DNA from: Arcticimaribacter sp002477625
GTDB taxonomy: Bacteria; Bacteroidota; Bacteroidia; Flavobacteriales; Flavobacteriaceae
Reading direction: 5' to 3'
NCBI GenBank assembly: GCA_943846665.1
Contig: OX044358.1
Location: 496,001 to 560,000, forward strand
Length of the DNA stretch: 64,000 nucleotides
The notes beneath the pieces are model-generated. The model saw only the letters and a program-made list of their open reading frames with translations, had not been told where the DNA came from and did not search any database. How positions within the stretch are numbered: position 1 is the stretch's first letter; every line of letters begins with the position of its first letter. This document shows positions 34,187-43,231 of the stretch, piece after piece. The position numbers were made by a program, and so were the translations under genes.

Positions 34187-35482
34187 ATGAAAAATTATAT
34201 CTCAACATTCGTATTCCTTTTTTGCTGTACTTTAGGAATAGCTCAACAAACACCAGCAGCAGATCAACAGAATAGTATTCTAATACTGGGCGCAACGGCT
34301 CATATAGGAGATGGTACCCTCTTAGAAAACAGCGCAATCGGTTTGCGTGACGGAAAAATCATTGAAGTCGCTTCAGCTGATGCAGTACAAAATGAATACA
34401 GCAAAACTATTGACGCTACTGGACAACACCTTTACCCTGGATTTATAGCTGCAAACAGCACTGTGGGTATGGTCGAAGTCGACGCAGTTCGTGCAACCAA
34501 TGATTTGAATGAAATTGGAGAATATCTTCCGCACATCAGAACCATTATTGCCTATAATGCAGAATCTAAAGTAGTTGAAAGCCTTCGTCCCAACGGGATA
34601 TTATCCGCTCAAATTGTACCAACTCGTGGGGTGATTTCTGGAAGTTCTTCCGTTGTCAAACTCGATGCTTGGAATTGGGAAGATGCCGCATTAGTAACCG
34701 ATGAAGGTTTACACATCAACTGGCCTCGGGCATATACGTCAAACAGAAGAAGGGGTCCGAGTAGTGACATTAAATACAATAAAAAGAGTTACGAAGAGAA
34801 AATAAAATCGCTCAGTGAATTCTTAAAAGAATCGATGGCCTACAATCAAGTCCAATCAAAAACCAAACATCTTCCGTTTGCTGCAATGAACAATGCCTTT
34901 ATTGGGAGCCAAACCGTCTATTTACACGCCGATGGTCAACGCGAAATTGTGGATGGAATTCAATTTTTAAAAGAACATCAAATTAAGAATGTTGTTTTAG
35001 TTGGAGGGAATGAAGCACATTTGGTGACTGATTTCCTAAAGAAACATGACATTCCAGTAATTGTTTCTCGACCACACCGATTACCTACCCAAGAAGATCA
35101 AGACATAAAGCTTCCCTTTAAAATGGCAAAAATCCTTATGGATGCTGGCCTATTAATCACGGTGGATGTAAGCGGAAGAATGGAACGAATGAACACTCGT
35201 AACCTCCCGTTTTATGCAGGAAGTTTTGCAGCCTATGGTGTTCCCAAAGAAAAAGCAGTACAAATGATCACCTTAAATGCGGCAAAAATAATTGGTGTTG
35301 CTGATCGTTTAGGAAGTTTAACCGTTGGAAAAGATGCAACTTTATTTGTATCACTTGGAGATGCTCTGGATATGCGTACCAATCAACTAACACATGCCTT
35401 TATTGAAGGAAGAGCACTTTCGTTAGAAACACACCAAACAGAGTTATGGAAACGTTATATGGAAAAATACGCTAGGAAATAA
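34187..35482 (+). CDS. Amidohydrolase-fold protein, exported, metal motif degenerate
   Basis: About 431 residues from the ATG at 34187, which begins a good signal peptide (MKNYISTFVFLFCCTLGIAQ); a GTG at 34160 overlaps the previous gene. Amidohydrolase fold: ILGATAHIGDGTLLENSAIGL, GQHLYPGFIAANSTVGMVEV where active enzymes carry HxH, and the C-terminal MITLNAAKIIGVADRLGSLTVGKDATLFV. Loss of the HxH suggests a non-catalytic partner of the preceding protein, which is inference. Confidence 0.87.
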   Translation: MKNYISTFVFLFCCTLGIAQQTPAADQQNSILILGATAHIGDGTLLENSAIGLRDGKIIEVASADAVQNEYSKTIDATGQHLYPGFIAANSTVGMVEVDAVRATNDLNEIGEYLPHIRTIIAYNAESKVVESLRPNGILSAQIVPTRGVISGSSSVVKLDAWNWEDAALVTDEGLHINWPRAYTSNRRRGPSSDIKYNKKSYEEKIKSLSEFLKESMAYNQVQSKTKHLPFAAMNNAFIGSQTVYLHADGQREIVDGIQFLKEHQIKNVVLVGGNEAHLVTDFLKKHDIPVIVSRPHRLPTQEDQDIKLPFKMAKILMDAGLLITVDVSGRMERMNTRNLPFYAGSFAAYGVPKEKAVQMITLNAAKIIGVADRLGSLTVGKDATLFVSLGDALDMRTNQLTHAFIEGRALSLETHQTELWKRYMEKYARK

Positions 35483-35487
35483 AATTA

Positions 35488-36282
35488 ATGAAATACATTT
35501 CGAGCACTCAAAATCCTCAAATTAAAACCCTTAAAGGGCTACAAGACAAGGCAAGGAAAAGAGCAGAAAACAATCAATTTGTAATTGAAGGAATAAAGGA
35601 ACTTACCTATGCTATTCAAGCGGGGTACTTGATTGATAAACTCTATGTGAGCGATTCCAATCGAACAGAAAAAACAGATGAACTGATCCAAGAAAAGCAA
35701 GGTGCTGGTTGTGCCCTTTATGAGTTGTCAGCCGCATTATTCAAAACGCTATGCTATCGATCCACATCCGATGTTCTCGGGGTGGCACAAAGAAAAGAGC
35801 ACAGTTTAGCGGCACTCCATCTGAAAGACAACCCACTGCTTCTCATTGCAGAAGCTCCTGAAAAACCAGGCAATATTGGTGCACTCGCTCGAACGGTTGA
35901 CGCTGCAAAGGCAGATGCCTTAATCATTACCAATCCCAAAACGGACCTATACAATCCGAATGTAATTCGGTCGAGTGTAGGATGTATGTTTTCAATTCCA
36001 ATAGCAATTGGGACGAATGAAGAGGTTTTTTCTTTTTTAAAATCAAATGACATCAAGCTTTTTAGTGCTGCCCTATCCGAAAAGGCAAAAGTCTATACCG
36101 AAGAAAATTATACTAGTGCAACGGCTATAGCTGTTGGCACAGAGGATATTGGTTTAAGTAATACTTGGTGTAATCAAAGTAAAAATCACATTGTTATTCC
36201 CATGTTGGGTGTCAATGATTCACTTAATGTATCGGTTGCAGCCGGAATTATATTATTTGAAGCCATTCGTCAAAGAAAGTGA
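35488..36282 (+). CDS. TrmH/SpoU-family RNA 2'-O-methyltransferase
   Basis: 264 residues. N-terminal substrate-binding domain (STQNPQIKTLKGLQDKARKR, VIEGIKELTYAI), then a SpoU domain with the three knot motifs: EAPEKPGNIGALARTVDAA, AIAVGTEDIGLS and IPMLGVNDSLNVSVAAGIILFEA. It methylates a ribose in rRNA or tRNA; the exact nucleotide is not predictable. Starts six bases after the amidohydrolase gene. Confidence 0.92.
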   Translation: MKYISSTQNPQIKTLKGLQDKARKRAENNQFVIEGIKELTYAIQAGYLIDKLYVSDSNRTEKTDELIQEKQGAGCALYELSAALFKTLCYRSTSDVLGVAQRKEHSLAALHLKDNPLLLIAEAPEKPGNIGALARTVDAAKADALIITNPKTDLYNPNVIRSSVGCMFSIPIAIGTNEEVFSFLKSNDIKLFSAALSEKAKVYTEENYTSATAIAVGTEDIGLSNTWCNQSKNHIVIPMLGVNDSLNVSVAAGIILFEAIRQRK

Positions 36283-36292
36283 GAAGAAATTT

Positions 36293-36322
36293 TTGGATGC
36301 TAAATTAGTTTCCGTAATTTAC
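36293..36322 (+). promoter_or_regulatory. Candidate promoter of the RelA/SpoT gene
   Basis: TTG at 36293-36295, a 19-base spacer and TAATTTAC at 36315-36322 (7 of 8 consensus positions). The start codon is only five bases further on, so the transcript would be nearly leaderless. Confidence 0.4.
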
Positions 36323-36326
36323 TATT

Positions 36327-38531
36327 GTGATGATAATCGACGAACAGTTAGAGAATAAAGAAATTGCCAAGCAATACAAAGAGTTGCTCCGCATCAGCTA
36401 CCTTCAACTCAACGAAGAAGACAAGAAGCTGATACGTTTGGCTTTTGACACTGCCGTGGATGCCCATAAAGATCAAAGAAGAAAATCTGGAGAGGCATAT
36501 GTTTTCCACCCCATCGCTGTTGCCAAGATTGTAGCATCGGAAATAGGGTTGGACGCTGCTTGTATTGCAGCTGCATTATTACATGACACCGTTGAAGACA
36601 CCGAATATACCTTAGACGATATTGAACGACTTTTTGGGAGTACCGTAGCAAAAATCGTACACGGGTTAACTAAAATTTCAAATCTTAAAAAAGATACCGA
36701 CATTTCGTTGCAAGCAGAAAATTTTCGAAAAATGCTTCTAACGCTTAATGATGATATCCGAGTAATCATTATCAAAATCGCCGATCGTCTGCACAATATG
36801 CAGACCATGGATTCTATGCCTGAGCATAAGCAGGTGAAAATTGCCTCAGAAACACTTTATATCTACGCCCCAATTGCACATAGAATTGGGATGTATAACA
36901 TCAAAACTGAGCTAGAAGATTTAAGCTTAAAATACACCGAGCCCCTCCGATTCGATGCCATTAAAAATAAAATTGAAGGCGGTCAGGAAGAACAAAAAAA
37001 ATACATCAAAGACTTTTCGGCATTCATTGAAAAATCGCTCAATGGAGAACGTTTAAAATATTTCATAAAGGGAAGGAGTAAATCAATTTTTTCGATACAT
37101 AAAAAAATGCAAAAACAAAACATTCCCTATGAAGGGGTGTTTGACAAGTTTGCAATCCGTGTGGTTTACAAATCCACTCCCAAGAATGAAAAGTTTTTAG
37201 CTTGGAAAATTTACTCCATCATAACAGATCACTTTACGCCTAACCCCACCCGCCTTCGGGATTGGATTTCTTCTCCGAAATCAAACGGATACGAATCCCT
37301 TCACATTACAGTTATGGGGCCCAACAACAAATGGGTTGAGGTACAGATTCGCTCAGAACGCATGCATGAAATTGCAGAAAAAGGGTATGCGGCACATTTC
37401 AGATACAAACAGGGAATGCAGAAAGAGAGTGGAATTGATACCTGGTTAAACCGCGTTCAAGAGGTTTTAGAAAATAAAGAAAGTAATGCGGTTGATTTTG
37501 TTGAGGACTTTAAACTCAACCTCTATTCAGAAGAAATTTTCGTTTTTACGCCTCAAGGGGAATTAAAATCCCTGCCAACGGGTTCCTCTGTTCTTGACTT
37601 TGCATTCAGCATTCACACCGAAGTTGGTGCCAAAGCCCGTGGTGCAAGAATCAACGGAAAACTAGTACCCTTGAGCAGGACTCTAAAGAGTGGGGAGAAT
37701 ATTGAAATCATTACTTCAGAAAACTCAAAGCCTACAGCTAACTGGTTGGATCATGTGATTACATCTCGCGCTCGGTCTCGAATAAAAGTTGCATTAAACG
37801 AAGAGAAAAAACGCATCGCCGAGGATGGAAAAGAATTATTGAGAAGAAAACTCAAGCAACTAAAGATTACCCTAAACGATAAAACCATTCGAAGGCTCGT
37901 TTTGTACTTCAAGGTCAATACCAGTTTGGACTTATTTTATCGGGTTGGCATTGGGGTTGTCGACAACAAAAAATTGAAAGATTTTGCAGCTAGTTACAAC
38001 AGTAAATTTTTCAATTTTATAAAAAAAAGAATCACCTCCAATGCACGAAAGAATATTAATGATCGAGATGAGTTTACTTCTTCCTTCGATAAATTAGTTT
38101 TCGGAAAAGACAAAGAAGAACTCCCCTACTCTTTATCCAAATGCTGCACACCCATTGGTGGCGATAAAGTTTTTGGTTTTCTATCCATTCACGATGGTCT
38201 GAAGGTACATCGGCATGATTGTCCCAATTCCCTATCGTTACAGTCTAATTTTGCCTACAGAGTTTTACCGGCATGGTGGGTTGATTCCTCAGAACAACAG
38301 TTCAGTGCAAAACTCAAGCTGAGTGGAATTGATCAGACAGGTCTTGTCAATCAAGTCACCCGAGTTATTTCAACTAATATGCATGCCGATATCTTTAAAA
38401 TCAGTTTTGACACAGAAGAAGGTTTATTCAATGGCTCAATAAATGTGCGGGTCAAAAACAGTGCAATCTTAGATAAACTGGTCAACAATTTGCTGAAAAT
38501 AAATGGAATTGAAAAAGTTACCCGAGAATAG
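36327..38531 (+). CDS. RelA/SpoT bifunctional (p)ppGpp synthetase/hydrolase
   Basis: 734 residues, full length. HD hydrolase domain (GEAYVFHPIAVAKI, AALLHDTVEDTEYTLDDI, IKIADRLHNMQTM), synthetase domain (IKGRSKSIFSIHKKM, DKFAIRVVY, YESLHITVMGP, WVEVQIRSERMHEIAEKGYAAH), TGS domain (FVFTPQGELKSLPTGSSVLDFAFSIHTEVG) and a C-terminal ACT domain. Both catalytic centres look intact, so it probably sets alarmone levels during starvation. A second start codon lies at 36330. Confidence 0.96.
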   Translation: MMIIDEQLENKEIAKQYKELLRISYLQLNEEDKKLIRLAFDTAVDAHKDQRRKSGEAYVFHPIAVAKIVASEIGLDAACIAAALLHDTVEDTEYTLDDIERLFGSTVAKIVHGLTKISNLKKDTDISLQAENFRKMLLTLNDDIRVIIIKIADRLHNMQTMDSMPEHKQVKIASETLYIYAPIAHRIGMYNIKTELEDLSLKYTEPLRFDAIKNKIEGGQEEQKKYIKDFSAFIEKSLNGERLKYFIKGRSKSIFSIHKKMQKQNIPYEGVFDKFAIRVVYKSTPKNEKFLAWKIYSIITDHFTPNPTRLRDWISSPKSNGYESLHITVMGPNNKWVEVQIRSERMHEIAEKGYAAHFRYKQGMQKESGIDTWLNRVQEVLENKESNAVDFVEDFKLNLYSEEIFVFTPQGELKSLPTGSSVLDFAFSIHTEVGAKARGARINGKLVPLSRTLKSGENIEIITSENSKPTANWLDHVITSRARSRIKVALNEEKKRIAEDGKELLRRKLKQLKITLNDKTIRRLVLYFKVNTSLDLFYRVGIGVVDNKKLKDFAASYNSKFFNFIKKRITSNARKNINDRDEFTSSFDKLVFGKDKEELPYSLSKCCTPIGGDKVFGFLSIHDGLKVHRHDCPNSLSLQSNFAYRVLPAWWVDSSEQQFSAKLKLSGIDQTGLVNQVTRVISTNMHADIFKISFDTEEGLFNGSINVRVKNSAILDKLVNNLLKINGIEKVTRE

Positions 38532-38543
38532 TTAAAGAAACGA

Positions 38544-38551
38544 TACATTTG
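38544..38551 (+). promoter_or_regulatory. -7 box of the Fur-family gene
   Basis: TACATTTG matches TAnnTTTG exactly, 11 bases before the Fur-family start. No clear TTG at the expected distance upstream. Confidence 0.35.
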
Positions 38552-38562
38552 TAACCTAAATC

Positions 38563-39012
38563 ATGATTATGACGGAAGCACAAAATCCTCAAGAAGTTGT
38601 TAAGGGTGTGTTCATTAACTTTTTGGATCAAAATAAACACCGGAAAACTCCCGAACGTTTTGCAATACTCCATGAGATATACGAGAACGATGACCATTTC
38701 GATATTGAATCGCTCTACATCATGATGAAGAACAAAAACTATCGTGTAAGTCGAGCTACATTGTACAACACCATTGAGCTTTTACTTGAATCAGGATTGG
38801 TGAGAAAACACCAATTCGGAAACAACCAAGCCCAGTACGAAAAGTCATTTTTTGACAAACAACACGATCACATCATACTTACAGATACAGGAGAAGTAAA
38901 AGAATTTTGTGACCCGAGAATTCAAAGTATAAAAAAAACAATTGAAGAGGTGTTTAATGTTGATATTCATCATCATTCTTTATACTTTTACGGCACCAAA
39001 AAAGAATCATAA
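38563..39012 (+). CDS. Fur-family transcriptional regulator
   Basis: 149 residues. Winged helix DNA-binding domain (RKTPERFAILHEIYENDDHFDIESLY, then VSRATLYNTIELLLESGLVRKHQF) and a dimerisation domain with metal-binding residues (KQHDHIILTDTGEVKEFCDPRI and the HHHSLYFYGTKK tail). It has a single Cys in the FCDP segment and lacks the CxxC zinc motifs of classical Fur. Which metal or signal (iron, zinc, peroxide) it senses is uncertain. purA follows after 17 bases. Confidence 0.92.
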   Translation: MIMTEAQNPQEVVKGVFINFLDQNKHRKTPERFAILHEIYENDDHFDIESLYIMMKNKNYRVSRATLYNTIELLLESGLVRKHQFGNNQAQYEKSFFDKQHDHIILTDTGEVKEFCDPRIQSIKKTIEEVFNVDIHHHSLYFYGTKKES

Positions 39013-39029
39013 ATATAACATTAGCTACT

Positions 39030-40301
39030 ATGTCTATTGACTTATTATTAGGTCTCCAATGGGGAGATGAAGGAAAGGGTAAAATTGTGGATGTCCTTAC
39101 CACGAATTATGATATTATCGCTCGTTTTCAGGGGGGACCAAATGCAGGTCACACCCTCAAATTTGACGGTTTTTCTCATGTTTTACACACCATTCCATCT
39201 GGAATATTTCACCCAACCGCACTCAACTTAATAGGCAATGGCGTTGTAATTGATCCTGTTATTTTTCAAACAGAAATTGAAAAACTAGCTCCCTTTAATA
39301 TTGATTTTCCAAACAAACTCTTAATTTCTAAAAAAGCGCATTTGATTCTTCCAACCCACCGTCTGTTAGACGCTGCATCGGAAGCATCGAAAGGGAAAGC
39401 GAAAATTGGATCTACTCTCAAAGGAATTGGACCAACCTATATGGACAAGACCGGACGGAATGGAATTCGTGTTGGTGACATCTTACTCCCGGATTGGAAA
39501 GAACGTTATGAAAACTTAAAAACGAAGCATTTAAAAATGCTAGACTTTTACGAAGGTAAAATTGAATTTGAACTATCCATACTTGAAGATGCTTTTTTCA
39601 AGGCAATAGACGAACTCAAAAAACTACCTTTCGTAGATAGTGAACATTTATTATACACCGCTTTAAAAGAAGGTAAAAAGGTCTTGGCCGAAGGAGCACA
39701 AGGATCGTTGCTGGATATTGATTTCGGAACCTATCCCTTTGTAACTTCATCTACTACCACGGCAGCTGGAGCTTGCACTGGTTTGGGAATTGCACCCAAC
39801 ACCATTGGTGAAGTTTTTGGAATTTTCAAAGCCTATGCAACGCGTGTAGGAAGTGGCCCTTTTCCAACTGAATTGTTTGATGAAGCTGGAGAAACCATGG
39901 GGCGTGTTGGTATGGAATTTGGCGCTACAACCGGACGTTCAAGACGTTGTGGATGGATTGACCTTGTTGCTCTTAAATATGCAATACGAGTCAATGGAGT
40001 TACCCAACTGATGATGATGAAAGGAGATGTTCTCTCTGGATTTGAAACCATCAAGGTATGTACTTCCTACAAAACGGCTGAAGGAACGATTGAACACCTT
40101 CCCTTCAGTATCGAACCTGAACATGTGACGGCTGAGTATATTGAATTGGCTGGATGGAAGGATGATTTAACAGCTTTGACTGCTGAAGACCAATTCCCAA
40201 AAGAATTCAATGACTATATAGCCTATCTAGAAAAAGAACTCGAAACACCAATTAAGATTGTTTCAGTAGGTCCCGATCGAAAGCAAACGATTTTCCGTTA
40301 A
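39030..40301 (+). CDS. purA: Adenylosuccinate synthase
   Basis: 423 residues, full length. GLQWGDEGKGKIVDVL at the start (GTP and IMP site), RFQGGPNAGHTL, IGSTLKGIGPTYMDKTGRNGIRVGD, AEGAQGSLLDIDFGTYPFVTSSTTTAAG and TTGRSRRCGWIDLVALKYA. First committed step from IMP to AMP. Confidence 0.97.
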   Translation: MSIDLLLGLQWGDEGKGKIVDVLTTNYDIIARFQGGPNAGHTLKFDGFSHVLHTIPSGIFHPTALNLIGNGVVIDPVIFQTEIEKLAPFNIDFPNKLLISKKAHLILPTHRLLDAASEASKGKAKIGSTLKGIGPTYMDKTGRNGIRVGDILLPDWKERYENLKTKHLKMLDFYEGKIEFELSILEDAFFKAIDELKKLPFVDSEHLLYTALKEGKKVLAEGAQGSLLDIDFGTYPFVTSSTTTAAGACTGLGIAPNTIGEVFGIFKAYATRVGSGPFPTELFDEAGETMGRVGMEFGATTGRSRRCGWIDLVALKYAIRVNGVTQLMMMKGDVLSGFETIKVCTSYKTAEGTIEHLPFSIEPEHVTAEYIELAGWKDDLTALTAEDQFPKEFNDYIAYLEKELETPIKIVSVGPDRKQTIFR

Positions 40302-40321
40302 ACAACAGTAACACCAACAGC

Positions 40322-41953
40322 TTGAAATTTATAAAAACGCTTGTTTTTCTTCTCTTTGTTAGCTTTGGAGTGCGATCTGTTTCTGCCCAAGAACCCAGAA
40401 TTGTTGAAATTCGACAGGCGGGTTCTTTTGCCAAGGATGAAGCCCAATACCCCGGTGCTAATATTTTATTAAAAAAAGGAAGTACGCGTGTACATTTGTT
40501 TCACAAAGGAGCATTGATTAAATCGGACAAATCTTTTTTCTACTCCAAGAAAAACTTTTTTGAAGCCGCAGGAGTAGTTGTTTTTACGCAAGGAGACACC
40601 CTTCGAATGACCAGTGATTTTCTTGAGTATGACGGTGCAAACGGCCAAGCAAAAGCCTGGGGAAATGTTTTTTTGAAACAACCGGATATGTCCCTAGAAA
40701 CCGACACACTGTACCTCGACCGTAACGAGAACATTGCCTATTATGACACTCCAGGGACTGTAATCGACAGTAGTAGTACACTAAAAAGTAATCGGGGCAA
40801 GTATTTTATGAATGAAAAGAAATACCGATTCATTTCCAATGTGCGCATTACAAATCCAGAATACAACGTCACCTCTGCCCAACTGGATTATTTTACGGAA
40901 AGCAATAAAGCGTATTTGTACGGCCCAACCAAAATCATTGGAGCTGATTATGATATTTATTGTGAGCGGGGCTTTTACAACCTAGACGCACAACGTGGGA
41001 ACTTTAATCAGAATGCGCTCATCAACTACAACCAAAAAATCATTGAAGGGGATAGCCTCTACTTTGAAAACGAAAGAGAATATGCGGCAGCAACCGATGA
41101 CGTATCCATAACAGACACCATCAACAATTCCATCATTCGAGGGAATTATGCAGAGATTTTTAAAGCAAAAGATTCTGCGATCATTACGCGACGCGCCTAT
41201 GCGATAAACCTCTTGGAGAACGATTCGCTTTACATCAAAGCCGATACTTTAATTGGAACTGGTCCACCGGAACACCGAATCTTACGAGGTTATTACAATG
41301 TAAAAATATTGAAATCTGACATCCGAGGGAAGTCAGACTCCTTGTATCTCGACAATCAAATCGGCAAAATTGAGTTACACAAACAACCGCTCACCAAGAA
41401 AGAGGATCAGATTTTAAGCGATGATGAAAAAAATGCTAGAAACCCTGTATTGTGGTTTGGTGCCAGTCAAATGAGTGGAGAGGTAATTCATTTATTGACC
41501 GAACCGGGAGAAAAAAAATTAGACTCACTTCAAATATTCGGTAATGCCTTCATCATAGAACAGGATTCCATAAGTGTCGATGGGTTCAATCAGATTGCTG
41601 GGAGTGAACTCTATGGAGACTTTGAGGAAGGCGCTCTTAAAAACTTAGACGTCATAAAAAACACCATGGTTATTTATTATTTATACTCCGAAACTGGGGA
41701 GTTAATCGGAATTAATAAAACCATTTGCAGTGCGCTTGACATTGTTTTTTTAAATAATGAAATCAATGAAATCTCATTTTATGTAAGCCCCGATGGGGAA
41801 GTTTTCCCAGAAGAAAAAATTGATCAGAATCTAAGGAAACTCGATGGTTTTCTCTGGCGTGTCGATGAACGTCCAGATACTTTCGAAGATTTATTTTTAA
41901 TAGAAAATGTAGAACGGAAAAAAGTACCTGAAGTTTCAATATCCAAAGAATGA
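40322..41953 (+). CDS. OstA/LptA-like exported protein
   Basis: 543 residues from a TTG start with a signal peptide (1-21, ending VSAQ). Repeated OstA/LptA-type beta-jellyroll segments: KGSTRVHLFHKGALIKSDKSFFYSKK, GDTLRMTSDFLEYDGANGQAKAWGNVFLKQ, then ALINYNQKIIEGDSLYFENE. Such proteins form part of the periplasmic bridge that carries lipopolysaccharide to the outer membrane; the family is related to LptA and the N-terminus of LptD. The final ATG overlap (4 bases) links it to the aminotransferase gene. Confidence 0.88.
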   Translation: MKFIKTLVFLLFVSFGVRSVSAQEPRIVEIRQAGSFAKDEAQYPGANILLKKGSTRVHLFHKGALIKSDKSFFYSKKNFFEAAGVVVFTQGDTLRMTSDFLEYDGANGQAKAWGNVFLKQPDMSLETDTLYLDRNENIAYYDTPGTVIDSSSTLKSNRGKYFMNEKKYRFISNVRITNPEYNVTSAQLDYFTESNKAYLYGPTKIIGADYDIYCERGFYNLDAQRGNFNQNALINYNQKIIEGDSLYFENEREYAAATDDVSITDTINNSIIRGNYAEIFKAKDSAIITRRAYAINLLENDSLYIKADTLIGTGPPEHRILRGYYNVKILKSDIRGKSDSLYLDNQIGKIELHKQPLTKKEDQILSDDEKNARNPVLWFGASQMSGEVIHLLTEPGEKKLDSLQIFGNAFIIEQDSISVDGFNQIAGSELYGDFEEGALKNLDVIKNTMVIYYLYSETGELIGINKTICSALDIVFLNNEINEISFYVSPDGEVFPEEKIDQNLRKLDGFLWRVDERPDTFEDLFLIENVERKKVPEVSISKE

Positions 41954-43140
41954 AAAAGCTTCAAGAAGATTTTTTAAAATTTCAAGCCAAAACGACTCCT
42001 TACCCCCTTGGAATTGTTGTAGACCATGCCCAAGGTTGTTATGTACACGACACCGACGGAAAAGCCTACTTGGATTTTATTGCTGGGGTTTCGGCCTGCA
42101 GTGTAGGCCATTGTCATCCGAATGTAGTTGAAGCGATTAAAACACAGGCTGAGCGTTATTTACACCTAATGGTTTATGGGGAATTTGCTCAGGAACCCGC
42201 TGTAAACTTGGCAAAAGAACTCGCCGCTGAACTACCCGAAAGTCTGGGAGTTACCTATCTTGTAAATTCAGGGACTGAAGCTATCGAAGGTGCTTTGAAA
42301 CTAGCAAAAAAGGTAACCGGTAGAGGTGAATTGATAGCAGCACACAACGCATATCATGGAAGTTCACATGGGGCTTTGAGTCTTTTAGGCGCAGAACAGC
42401 AAAAGAAAGCATACCGGCCCTTACTGCCCGGAGTTCAATTCGTCAAGTTTAATGATGCCGACGATCTTCACAAGATAACAACAAAAACTGCAGCCGTATT
42501 ACTGGAAACCATTCAAGGGGGTGCTGGGTTTATCTTGCCACAAAATAACTATTTAAAAAAAGTAAAAGAACGCTGTACGGCTGTTGGAGCCTTACTTATT
42601 TTAGATGAAATTCAACCCGGTTTTGGCCGGACAGGAAAGCTGTTTGGTTTTCAACATTATGATGTTGTACCGGACATTTTAGTCATGGGAAAAGGCATGG
42701 GAGGTGGTTTACCCATTGGAGCATTCAGCAGTTCAGCAGCCCATATGCATCAGTTGACAGAAAACCCGAAGTTAGGACATATTACCACCTTTGGTGGGAA
42801 TGCACTCATTGCTTCTGCAGCTCTAGCCACCCTTCGTACACTTAAAGAAGAGCACCTTATTGAAGCTGTTGCAGAAAAAGAAAAACTGTTTCGATCTTTA
42901 TTAAAACATCCCAAAATAAAGTCCATCAATGGGACTGGCTTGATGCTGGCACCCATCTTTGAAACAGAAGAAATAGCAAATGCAGTTGTATTAAAAAGTA
43001 TGGAAAAAGGCCTGCTTTTATTCTGGCTGTTATGGGAAAAGAAGGCGGTACGTATTTCGCCTCCATTGACCATTTCATTGGACGAAATAAGGAACGGATG
43101 TGCCATAATAATTAAGGTTTTGGACTGTATTGAAACCTAA
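41950..43140 (+). CDS. Class III (PLP-dependent) aminotransferase
   Basis: 396 residues. Family features: GCYVHDTDGKAYLDFIAGVSACSVGHCHP near 28-57, VNSGTEAIEGALKLAK, the LILDEIQPGFGRTGKLFGFQHYDVVPDILVMGKGMGGGLPIGA block containing the PLP lysine near residue 242 (MGKGM), and GGNALIASAALATL. Closest in form to acetylornithine or 4-aminobutyrate aminotransferases; substrate not settled by sequence. No arginine-pathway gene is adjacent. Confidence 0.9.
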   Translation: MKKLQEDFLKFQAKTTPYPLGIVVDHAQGCYVHDTDGKAYLDFIAGVSACSVGHCHPNVVEAIKTQAERYLHLMVYGEFAQEPAVNLAKELAAELPESLGVTYLVNSGTEAIEGALKLAKKVTGRGELIAAHNAYHGSSHGALSLLGAEQQKKAYRPLLPGVQFVKFNDADDLHKITTKTAAVLLETIQGGAGFILPQNNYLKKVKERCTAVGALLILDEIQPGFGRTGKLFGFQHYDVVPDILVMGKGMGGGLPIGAFSSSAAHMHQLTENPKLGHITTFGGNALIASAALATLRTLKEEHLIEAVAEKEKLFRSLLKHPKIKSINGTGLMLAPIFETEEIANAVVLKSMEKGLLLFWLLWEKKAVRISPPLTISLDEIRNGCAIIIKVLDCIET

Positions 43141-43231
43141 AAACTGTTAATTACTTTGTTAAGAACAATTGAGCCTTTCAGTATATAAAAGCAGACTTCG
43201 CTTTAACTTTATTAAAGCAAATCCCAGACAC

